Shown here one piece after another: positions 51,601 to 63,600 of a DNA stretch of 64,000 nt. The notes under the pieces were generated by a model. The model was not told the origin of the DNA, made no database searches, and saw only the letters and a program-made list of their open reading frames with translations. Every line of letters starts with the position of its first letter. Position 1 is the stretch's first letter. The stretch is from Chlorops oryzae. Lineage: Eukaryota > Arthropoda > Insecta > Diptera > Chloropidae. The stretch covers positions 7,602,133-7,666,132 of the forward strand of contig CM035808.1 in assembly GCA_020466095.1 (NCBI GenBank). Reading direction: 5' to 3'. The position numbers and the translations under genes were made by a program.

Positions 51601-54600
51601 AGAGGAATACTTTTGGTGAGTACCTAAGTGAAAAATGCTCATTTTATGTTAAAAATTGAAGAAAAGCTACTTTGAAAACTTTAATGAACGCAACGAAAAA
51701 GCGTTAGATTTCGCGCGAAAATATCTTGGCGCTAAAAAATGTTTCGCGCCGCGGCCTTCAAAGCGCTAGATCTAGCGCGAAAAGTGTTAAGCTGGCATCA
51801 CTGCTTAAATCTATGGCTCGTTAAGTCCGAGGGCTGATTTAAAACAAGCCAGGTGGGTTCTGGGGACATGGAAAACGCACCGACGCAGAAAATTATTTCG
51901 AAGAGGTTTAAAACCATAACAAAACTATCCATCGAGATCATTTTCTCATCCCCTTTGTAATTCCCCATATTTCGAGAGGGCTTGAACCCCCAAAAGTACC
52001 CTCCGAATACGCTCATTGTTCCCCTTGATGGTATTCGTCCTGAAAAACAAATTTCCAATTATTGTTTCCCTCCAAATGCAAAACTACCCCAAGATATGGT
52101 AATTTTTTTCAAAGATTCCTACAATTCTCACTGAATTCATGATTTCGGAAACGTATATAAAGCAATGAATTGAAGAAAATTCTCAGTCATCTGAGTAGAG
52201 CTGGAGAACTGTCGGAAGGTATATTTTCAAATTTGAACACCATCATCAACACCATCATTCACCATCAACACCATAATCTCCATCTCATCAACACCATCAT
52301 CACCATCATCTTCACTAACCTCACCATCAACATCATTACCTCACCATCATTACCCAAGCAGCAAAATAGAGCGATTCGACCAGCAGCAAGTCGAATCGAC
52401 CTATTTTGGTTGAAAATACCCTATTTCTGACCTATTTCCGGCCTTAAATATGACCTAACTTAAAAGTCCGTTTAGAAGGTCCCAAATTACCTCTATTCTA
52501 CCTATTTCATGACTTCAAGTCGCTTCGACTTCCAAGTCGATTTTTGGTCGAAAATAGGAAAAAATTCCCTATTGAGTGACTTAAAATTGACTTAACTTTG
52601 AATTCCAATTAGGTAATTTTTCAAGGCAAACACCAATTTTTGACAAAATTCGACTTTAAAGTCCGTTTGACTTATAGGGCGAAATAGGGTGAAAAGTTGA
52701 CTTATTTTGTTGCATGCTTCGACTTCAATCGAGCGACTTGATTTTTGGACTTCATAGTCGGTTTGACTTTAAAGTCGAAATAGGTCAAAATAGGTCGAGC
52801 TCCGCCATGTTTTTCGAATGGCAAATTGAGAATTATTCTTCTGCATATGTTTTTTCTTTAAGAAAAACAATTTTTTTCAAGCAATATTTATTTAATTTCG
52901 ATCAATGAGAAAGCCCCTTAAAAATGAAGAAGTAGAAGGAACACTTTCACGAAAAATCTCGCGGGCATATGTTTTTGGACTTATTAAGCGCAAATAATTT
53001 TTAATGAAGTCCATATTTTATTTATTATTTATTTCTTAAGACACACGAAGAAGAAAATCTCTCGTTCATTTCTGCTTTCGAGAATACGAATGACTGAGTA
53101 AGTATTATGTATTTATGTTATATCTTTCTCTTCTACTCTCTCTCTCCACTTTTTCGTTTCCTTTTACGTTCTCATTCGTTTTACTCATAAGTCCAATTAG
53201 GTCGAAAAATTGGTCATTGCGACTTCTTTTGACTAATATTAGGTAAACGGACTTCTTTTCGCCCTGACTTTGAAGTCGAAATGCCCTATTATGACCTATT
53301 ATTACCGCCAATCGACTTCCAATCTATTCCCACTTACGGTCGACTCGACGTCGAATCGACGTAATTTCGACCTATTTAGGTTAGGTCAAGAAATATTCTG
53401 ACCTAATATAGGTAAGAATTTACCAATTTTCGACCTATTTTGCTACTTGGGTATCACCATTACCATCATCAACATCAAAAATCATCATAACCAACCTCAT
53501 CATCATCTTCATCCTCGCCATCATCATCAACCCAACCATCATCATCACCAACCCACCATCATCTCAACAACATCATCATCATTACCATCACCATCATTAT
53601 CATCACCACCATCAACAATATCACCACCATCAACAACAACATCAACAATATTAACACCACCAACACCATCGGCACCATCATCATAACCAACCTCACCATC
53701 ATCATCACTATCATAATCACCATCACCAACCTCACCATCATCATCATCATCACTACACCATTATCACCATCATCATCACCAACCCCACCATCACCACCAA
53801 CCTCTCCATCATCATCATCATCACCATTATCATCATCCCATCACCATCATCATCACCAACTTCACCATCACCATGATCATCATCACCATCACCGATGAAT
53901 CATCAAAAACTTCTTTTAATCACCATTAATATCACCAACCTCACCATCATCATCGAATTACAAAATCGATAATTTGTAACAAACGATATTTTTGATAAAA
54001 GATACATGAAAATTTTGAGCAGTTCTAAGACTTAAAAATCAAGGGAATTATAGGAATCTGTCGAATTTTATTAGAACGACACCTTTGATAGCACCATCTT
54101 ACCACTTCTAAGGGTGGATGCCATATTAATTTGCACAATCTGCGCCGATTTTATCGGGCCATATCGGTACTGATTCAACGAAATTTCACAATCATTGTTT
54201 AGGGCTCACATTATCGTCGCATATTGCCCAAAAGATATCGGGTAATATTAAAAGGGACACAAAAATCGTTCAAGTCGTCAACTGCTATAAATATGAATTT
54301 AAAACCATTCTGGTACCTGCGTACTGCAGCAAAAAAAAAAGAAAGGATCAGACCCAGAGGTACCATTATACTTACTATACCTTTTCGGGGTCGCTGAATC
54401 CTAATTAAAGGTCTATATCGCGCCATCGTGTCCAGGTTTCGACAAGACCTCACTTAAAATTGGCAAAATCTCATAGAACATGGTATACTTCTATGAGATC
54501 TAACCATTTTAACCCGGATAACCTATGAAAGTTATAAAAACATCATTCAAATACTTCAAAAACACTTGAACCCCATGACCTAAACTCCAAATCTCCTACT

Positions 54601-57600
54601 AAATCAGCGACAGAGATACGGGCCTCGAAAAATTTCAACAACTTTCCCTTTGGTGGTGGGAGAGGTATTTTTTGAGGCGGGGAAAACCGACTTCAGATTC
54701 GTGAGTGCGCCCAAAACCACTTACCGGAGGGTACTTCTCTTCTCGAGTTCAGAACCTTTTTTTTGTGGGCCTGAGTAAGATTTTTGGAGTCCCGTATCTC
54801 TGTCGGTGATGTGTGGGATTTTGGCAATTTTAAGTGAGGTTATGTCGAAACCTAAGAGCAGAAAAGTTGCTTGGGCGCTTCGGGGACTATAAGCTGTAAG
54901 TTTTTTAATACTTGGAATTTTAGTCTGATTTTTTGCCGCATACATATATCCTCAATAGGTTTAACTATCGAAATATGCAAATCGAGTTTTGAAAGGTTAA
55001 ATCAGAACCCCCTTAATTTGTATAAGGGTTATCAATATTGAAATATTACATCGTAATGGTCTTCCCTCTTTATACAGTTGCTGCTAGAATTCAAATTCAT
55101 TTAAAAGCCTAACATACTTTGTGAATGTAAAGATCAAAAAGTTTGAAAACTGGTCCGATGGGTATGGGTTATGCAATTAGTTCCCGGTTGGAAAGCTGCC
55201 TAGAGAAATCTAGTTACTAGCTAGGGCCTAGCTAGCGCCCAACTAACGCCTAGCTGGATTTTCCCGACTAGATAAATCTAGCCTGGCGCTAGCTAGCGCC
55301 TAGCTAGAACCTCCTCTATAAGGGCAATGACTAGAAAAATTTAGACAGGGCCTGAACAGTTTCTAGTAAGCAGTTTAAGACTAACTGGCCAAAGACTTTA
55401 CGAGCTAAGCCCAAGATATAAACTAGCTATAGCCTAGCTAGAGCCTAGGCAGCGCCGAGATAGAATTTCCAGCCGGGTTGGTTCGTAGTTTTTTATTTTG
55501 CAATCGGATCTTTTCGTAGCTTTCTAAATTTGTTCAAACATGATTGAAAAGGTTCAGTTAAAGTGTATTGTATGGTTAAAGTGGTTCCGAACGAAACTCC
55601 CTGAACATTGCTGTATCGCAATTTCGATAGACCCTTTTTAGACTCGGGAACTAAGAGATTATTTTTTCATGGCAGTAATCGCGGCACTGTTTTTGATAGA
55701 AGGGTAAGGATAATGGGTAAATATAGTGCCCTTTTTTCAGTTTTTATCGATCCTCAAAAGAGCCAAAATCCCTGGAATTTCTCTCTTTTTTTATGCCCTT
55801 TCATGAACACTCCCGAAGCCAATTTGTGTTCAATGACAACATTAACGATTCCCGCTAACATTTATTTTCAACAAAATTTCTATCTCTCAATTCAAAAGCG
55901 GAAATCACAAAATTTTATTTTGGAAAAATAAAATATATTTATTAAAAATCCATTAATATTTAAATACCCCTTTTAAATTTGGAATTTAATGCTTAACTTT
56001 CGAAAGCACTATAATCTCTTAGCAATAAAATTTATTAAAATAATATACTCAAACCAAAAACGATAATGTTCATTGGTCCATGCATTTTTGAACGTAAATC
56101 GACCGTGAAACACAAGCTCAAGCCCACCGTTGACGCCCCCTACTTACCATTTTCACATCATTTCTTTTCGATTGAAACGCATTAAATGTTAGTTCATCTC
56201 TCGGCAAACAAAGTAATGCATAGCTACCTACGTTCAATGCCGATTCCATGGACTTCAGATCGCCTCGAATTGCATCCAATTGCATCGCATAAATTCGCAA
56301 TTGAATAGCATGAGAAATCGGGTTTTCAACATATCCGAGGTCCCTGACATTGCCACTAAAAGGCGCGCTTAGTTTTAAATGCTTTCTTGCGATTGTAAAC
56401 ATATTTATTTTTTTTTTTTTTTGCTGGCCAAAATGTACGGAGTCACCTGTGATCGGCAATCGCAGAAAACCGCTTCCAACTTCTTTGACTTGTTTCCAAT
56501 TACAGCGGCCGTAAATAAACGCCAACGACAACGGACGCTTTATCTCCATCGGCCTGTCTGCCAGCCAGCCATCCAGCCAGCCTGTCTCTCCATCTGGCCT
56601 CTCGTTAAATGGACAAACATATTTTTTTAGCGAATTCAAGTGGATATTTCTTATACTGTTGAGCCTTCGCATGACTTATAGCCTTCGAAAGCAGCACTTT
56701 CATTTATTTATGCATTTTTGTGGTTCCCCTTTTTGGATCAAAAATGAATGAACGAAACAAAAAAAAAACAGTTTTTTTTTTTGCACACAATGCTATTAAC
56801 CTTGTCATGTCTCGTTTTCGTCTATCGGACAGCTTAAAGATAAATTATTTTTACTTCATTTAAAAATAAAATTAAAAAATTTCATTGTCGCTTTCAATAA
56901 ATTGAATGATTTTCTCAATTGAAAAGTGACTCGATGGGCAATTAAAATATGTGCGGTAGCAAGCTTCCTTCTTCTGTGGCGCATATCTTTTGATGGAGCC
57001 TTTAATCACCTTTCACTTCTGAAACACTTCAACTTAAATTGGATCAAATTTGGAGGAAACAATTTCCGCAAGATTCATTACCATATCCACATCATAGACC
57101 AAAAGAGCCCAAGACCCCGAAGAGCCTCAACTCCCACCAACTGAAAGCAGGGAAACCTCTTATAAAATTTACATTTTCCATCACTTCCTACAATTACCCA
57201 CATAAAGTGTCTCCTACGATCCAAGAAGACATAGAGTTCCACCTGTTCACATCTTAAGAGAAATTCGCAGCATGAGTGGCCATGATACTACAGAAATGGG
57301 TATAAAAATAACGACCGCCAGTGACGTAGATTGTTTTCTTTTGCTGGAGGCTGATGTCTTTAAGAGGGTCTTCTCATTGAAAATCCGTTTTTTGGACCCT
57401 TTTTAAAAAAATTCTTATTTGAAAACGCAAAGAATAATTGAAAACTTTTTTTATTTATTGTATTACAAAAGGTTCAAAGTAAATAAAAAAAAATTTTTTG
57501 CCTCGATACGTGGGCTGTTCAAAAAGTAATGAGACTTCAAAGTTGGTGGTGAAAAAAAAAGGTGCCGTCACGGCGGCCACGATTCCGGGTCTCCGGAGCG

Positions 57601-60600
57601 TCCGAAATGGAAAAAAAAAACGGGGTTATAATCAGTATAGATGTAATTCTCGGGTGAACCTCAAGCTTAATTTTGTGATTTTTTTTGACAAAATGGCGGC
57701 CATTCAAAAAAAAATTTCAATTTCGGGCTTTTTTTTTGTAGTTTAGTGTAAAAAAAAAATAGTAAAAAATTTTTTAAAATTATGGTCGAGGTTCACCCGA
57801 GAATGGTGACAATTCTGCGTCGATTCCACTTTGTTTCATGAAAATCGGTTCAGTTGAACTGGAGATATCATGGCCGCCAGTTCGAAAAACGTGGTTTCGA
57901 GATAAACGCGTTTAAAGTTTGAAGCAACGCAAAAATTACTCGTTTTAGCGCAGATCTTGCTCGACAAAGAAGGCTATATCCTCTAAACTATTTCGAATTT
58001 CAAAAAATCCTTTTAGGGGCATATTCACAACTACCCAAGCTATAAATAAATGCAAAAAAAAAAAAGTCGAAAAAAAAAGTTGCTCAATGAGAAGACCCCC
58101 TTAAAAAAATATTTCACTTGCGGCATAACTGAAGCGTTCGTTTGTGGCCTCCTCCAGGAAATAGAATTATAGCTCCTCAGGTACCTTCCCCCCTCTCTGC
58201 AGATGACAATGTGTAGCTTCTTGATCCCTTGTTAGTTACGTCACTGACAATAGACGGTGAAATGCTTTGTGATGTGGGAAGAAGCTACGAAAAGTTTTTC
58301 CTTTTGACTGTTGATGGATTTTCACATGAAAAACAATTGGGAAAATGAAAATGTCAACGGAATATAGAAAGGTAATAGCAATCGTGCTATAGGAAATGAC
58401 AAAAGGGAAGTCAGCCACCCATATTTACATACATACTTATGTAAATAATGCCCTCGAAGTTCAGAAGTTGTGAAAGTTCGAAAAAAACTTGATGGAGTCA
58501 CGGAAATAACTTTTTTTAAATAATGTTAATTTATAATGAAAATTTCATGCATGATCACGTTCGGCCCTCTCATCGCTGGAGCAGTAAAATTGATTTAACA
58601 AAGATATACTAATCATCGGATCAAAAAAAATGTTTGATCCTGATTTTATTATAATTTCTTAAAAAATTATTTTTCCAATTCACGGACGCATCTATCATCG
58701 CCAAAGCAAGTTTGAACAACTGCATTTGGAGCTTTTCAACTAATCTGGATCTTCAGGTTGGGTAGCTTTCTTTCTAAGGCATTTTCCACAGAGTGTAGAG
58801 AAAATTCTGCAAAACATTTTTTTCCTTCTTTCAAAATCGAAAGGCGGCGAAAAAAATTAAAAAAAAAAAAATAGAAACATCATGAGAGCATGATCGAATA
58901 AAGGTTCATTAAACAAGGCAACAATGGAAGCACCACAGTCACCAAATATCACCGAACACTGTTGCGTTCATTGTTGTTGGCATCGCTGAGCTGATGACCG
59001 TGATCGTCGTTCGTACCGAACGCGGCGACAATGAAAGTGAATGTGTTGTGTTATGGCTTTGGTGGACATGTTGCCGCGTTGCACTCATGTTGCCGTTTCG
59101 AATTTCCAATTTTCCTTTGAGTGGGCCGGTTGCATCAAGTCGATGCATGCATCGTCTTAACTCGTCGTCAGTGTGATGTGCATGAATGTCGCTGTGTGCG
59201 CCACATAAACTGGAAGTCTGCAATTGGTTTTTTTTTTTTTTTTTTTTGCTGCCATTGCTGAGCATTTTGTGTACCCCCAGTTGTATGACATTTTGGCCAC
59301 AACAGCATCGCTGCATCTTTGGTTCGTGCAGTGCCATCAGTTGTTTTGTTGTTGCCACACGTTCAACTAACGCATTCCATTCCAACGGATTTTCGGTGGA
59401 TCGCAATCTCTCATGGAATATGCCATTCGGTTTGTTCAACGCGGATATTCGGAATTTGTGTCGCATCGTCTCAGAATAAATAAATCGATTTGAGAACTTG
59501 ATTCGATATTTTCTTTTGGATCGTGTTTGCCGTTCGTATCCGTCCACCCATGTTGGGTCAGAAAAAGTGTTCTCGTTCTCGTTTCAACTATTTCTCGTTG
59601 CGTTTCACGCAATTCGATTTTTTTCATATACGATGTGAGTCAAGTGAAGAAATTACGTGGGCTGTTTAAATAAAAAAGGAACGAATTCTCACTAGTGCAA
59701 TTGCTTATAGTATTTTATGGATTATGATTTAAATAATTTTTAAATATTTAATTCTGTGGACTATATCGATTATTTTTGGATCAAATTTATTTTCAATTTT
59801 AACAGCGATTATAATTTTTGAGTCTATTATCCACTCAGAGTGATCCAGAGTGCCAAACGAAAAATGTTTCAGTACCGTAAAAAGAAGCATTTTATTTTGA
59901 AAATCTTATAGAAAATAACAAACGATGGAATTGAACTGTCAATGAATTTGAATAAAAACCCTAAGTGAATAGTCAAGGCATTTTACACACATAACCAACG
60001 CCAGATTGAATCACTTTTGAAAATTCACTATTTTATTAAATAGCTCAACAAATTCCCTTTTTAAACTTTACAATATCCTTCTTGAGTATTCCATTGTAAA
60101 ACCTATGGAAGTAGGACTAAACTTCAGTGTATTTTATGTTATTGCCTTTATTTGCGTAATAACAAAACTGCCTGAAGTTGATACAACAATGCTACAAACG
60201 TTACCTCACGTTGTACGATCGTGGGTTCCAACCTCAAAAAAATTTTGATTTTCTTCAACCGAATCGGTCATTCAACTTTGCCGAAAACAATCCAATCTAT
60301 CGTCCAATCGGCCTTGGTTGTACAATAGATTGGACTGTGTATATCCTACATAATGTGGGATACACACAGTCCAATCCATTTTACGATGCTACAAACGTTC
60401 CCTCAAGTTGTACGACCGTGGGTTCCAACCTCAAAAAAATTTTAATTTTCTTCAACCGAATCGGTCATTCAACTTTGCCGAAAACAATCCAATCTATCGT
60501 CCAATCTGCCTTGGTTGTACAATATATTGGACTGTGTATATCCTACATAATGTGGGATCCACATAGTCCAATCCATTTTACGATGCTACTAACGTTCCCT

Positions 60601-63600
60601 CACGTTGTACGACCATGGATTCCAAACTCAAAAAATTTTGATTTTCTTCAACCGAATCGGTCACTCAACTTTGCCGAAAACAATCCAATCTATCGTCCAA
60701 TCGGCCTTGATTGTACAATAGATTGGACTGTGTATATCCTACATAATGTGGGATCCACACAGTCCAATCCATTTTATAATGCTAAAAACGTTCGATTCGG
60801 TTGTACGACCATGGAATCCAACTTCAAAAAATCAAAACATTTTGATTTTCTTCCAACCGATGTATCAACTGAAAATCGGTCATAAGGAACATTAATTATG
60901 TGGGATAAACATAGTCCAACCTATTGTACAACCAAGCTAGATTGGAAGATAGATTTGATCGTTTTTGTAAACGTTGCACAACCGATTTTCGGTTGATACA
61001 ACGGTAGGACGAAAATTAAAACGTTTTGATTTTTTAAACTTGAAATCCATGGTCGTCCAACGTGATGGAACGTTTGTAGCGTTGTTGTACCAACTTCAGT
61101 CAGTTTTATTTCAACGAAGGAAATAGTCCCAAATAAAGAGAATAACATAAAATAAAGTGAAGTTGGATCGGACGTTGTACTACGTATTGGAACGTAAGAG
61201 TCGAATTCAATTACAACCGCTGGTCCTACGCATTGTACAATGGATTGGACTGTGTGTATCTTACATTAAAAAGAAACAGTGCAGTTAGTTGAGGACCCGA
61301 CTGAAATTTACGAGAATATTTTAGGCTAAAATATCAAATTAGTTGTAAAAGAATTGTTTAGGAGGTCGTCAAGGCAGTTGTCTCTGTAGAAAGAGCCTTT
61401 AAAAGAATTGTAAAAAATAATCTCATTTATTTCATCAGATCTACAAGGTTCGAAAGTGTATGTGATTTATACAGCTCCGGGAGATTTTATATAAAAACCT
61501 CATTCGAGTTTTTGGTAATTTTATGCTGGAAATTCACCACCACTCAGCGAACCTATTTTTTTTTTTTTTCCTTTTTTTGTGTAGCCGAAATTCATGGCGA
61601 ATGCAAAAACATTTTAGAAAAAAAACCTCGTTAACTCTCTCCTAAATCACTTTCCCTTTATGAAATAAAAAAAAATTTTATCTCACCTAACTCCCAAGTA
61701 CTTTAATGAACTGAATTTGAATGAACTTCTCTATAAAGGTATACCTACACTTCGATGGAATTAAGCGTCGTTATATGCGGAGAGGATTAAAAACGCCAGC
61801 AACATAAAAATAAATTTCCAAAAATCAACACATTGTTTCTTTCGATTATCTTTTGATTCATATCTATCTCAATGAATCTTATAAATAAATTAAATAAATT
61901 TGTTCAATTTCAGCGAACAAGAAAGCCAAGCTCCTTAATGGAGGTGGCGGCAGTGGCGGCGGCGTCGTCAGTGGCGGTGGCAGCTCAAGCGTGCAAACGG
62001 GCCAAATAGCGACGTCGGGTGAAATGAACAGCATTCACAGTCATAACAAACACTCTTACAACCTCAACCACAACGGCCACAACAACAACAACAACAACTT
62101 CGCACCACATCAGAATCTGAATAATGGCAATTACCACCAGAATGGTAGCAGCCACTCGCAGCATTTGCATCATAACGCTGGTGGCCAACAGTTGCATGGC
62201 TACATGCACGCCTCCCAGCAGACGCACTATCAGCAACAGCACTTCCAGCAGCATCAAGCACAGCCAACAATTTATGGCTCATCCGCTGAGGATCATTACG
62301 CGCAATACGGTTATGGCGGCAACAATCCAAATGGCCGTCCCGGTGGCCCGAATTTGGTGAACAAACAACTTGTACTGCCATTCGTGCCGCCGAGCTTCCC
62401 AAATAACTCGCAAGATGGCGTTACGCATTTGATCAAACCATCCGAATATCTGAAGAGCATCAGTGATAAACGCTCGTGTCCATCCTCGGCGAGGTGAGTC
62501 CCTTCCATATGATGTTTTTTTATAAAAAAAATTTTTTTCAGGTCCTTTAATTTAACCTTAGGCTCGAAGAAAAAAAAAAATTATTTTTTTTTTTACTGAA
62601 CAATTTTTTTCGCGTCTTCTCATAACTCTTTTTGAGGTGATTAAAGATTTAACGAAGGCAATACAATTTTTCCTTAGCCAATTAGTAAGCACACAAGATT
62701 AAGTGATTTAACGCTTCGTGTATGTGAGGTGCGCATGCGTGTTGCATGCTATATGCTTTTACTCAGCAATTTAAAGCTTTTTTGTCCAAGTATTTCTCTT
62801 GAAAAATCGCTTCAGCTGTGGAAGAATGCGATTTTCCAATTTAGTTTTCTTACGGATCGGATGTGTGATGATCATTCCAATTTCTTCGCAACGGTATGAT
62901 TTTCCGTACGCGTCTTACACAGCGAAGGTCAGTGCAATAGAAGTGAAAGAAAAAAGAAAACTTTTCTTTTTATCGAAATCTTTATCTTTGGAAAGTTAAT
63001 CCGTCTTTTTTGAAAGCTTGAAATGTCGCTGGGATAAATTAAAAAAAAAAAAAAAAAAGAGCCCCTCAGGAGTGGACATTGATGTGGTCAAAATAAATTG
63101 AGGTGGCCGCTTGAATTAATTCGATTTCCAATAAAAATTTAAAAATTTTCAAACTCTTAAAGCTTTGAAAGAGTGTCCCTCAAGGGCGTACCGAGAGAAA
63201 GAGTGCTTTGGTAGCGCTTATATTTGCCACAGTGGTATATTGAGCAATTAAAAGAGATTAACCGAAAAAAAAATTTGGGAGGGCAAGAAGAAGTTTAGAG
63301 AGTTTTGGACCAAAAATCCCAAAAAATCCGAAAAATTCATGGCGTCCGATTTCGATGAAAATTTATATATAGAATAAGTGAAAAATTCTAAGAATTTCGA
63401 CGCTAACATTAAAAAAAAATACTGATTACAACTAGTCTAGTTTGGGTCTAGTTCCAAACTGATCCAAAAAGGACTAGTTGGGGTCTAGTTCCAAACTGGT
63501 CCAAAAAGGACTAGTTGTAATCAGTTTTTTGAAAAAGTTTTAGTTTTTTTGAAGAAGTTTTTCGTAAACAATAGGCACTGAACTGTATAAAAATTGAATT

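Larger units (their letters stand above)
47769..61913 (+). other. f: forked intron 7 (14.1 kb)
   Basis: GTTAGT…AATTTCAG, phase 1. It contains the duplicate of exon 7, hAT-like MITEs, CAT/CAC arrays and several inverted-repeat elements listed separately. No other convincing exon. Confidence 0.85.

Noticed and set aside
56118..56672. 184-codon minus-strand frame
   Set aside because: Crosses a CCAGCCAGCCATC simple repeat and a poly-T run; no recognisable family.
58939..59547. 202-codon minus-strand frame
   Set aside because: Carries a Lys run from a poly-T tract, no domain, no splice signals, and lies antisense in forked intron 7; possible but unsupported.
60178..60885. 235-codon plus-strand frame
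   Set aside because: Internally repetitive because the DNA is a 197-bp tandem repeat inside a fold-back element.
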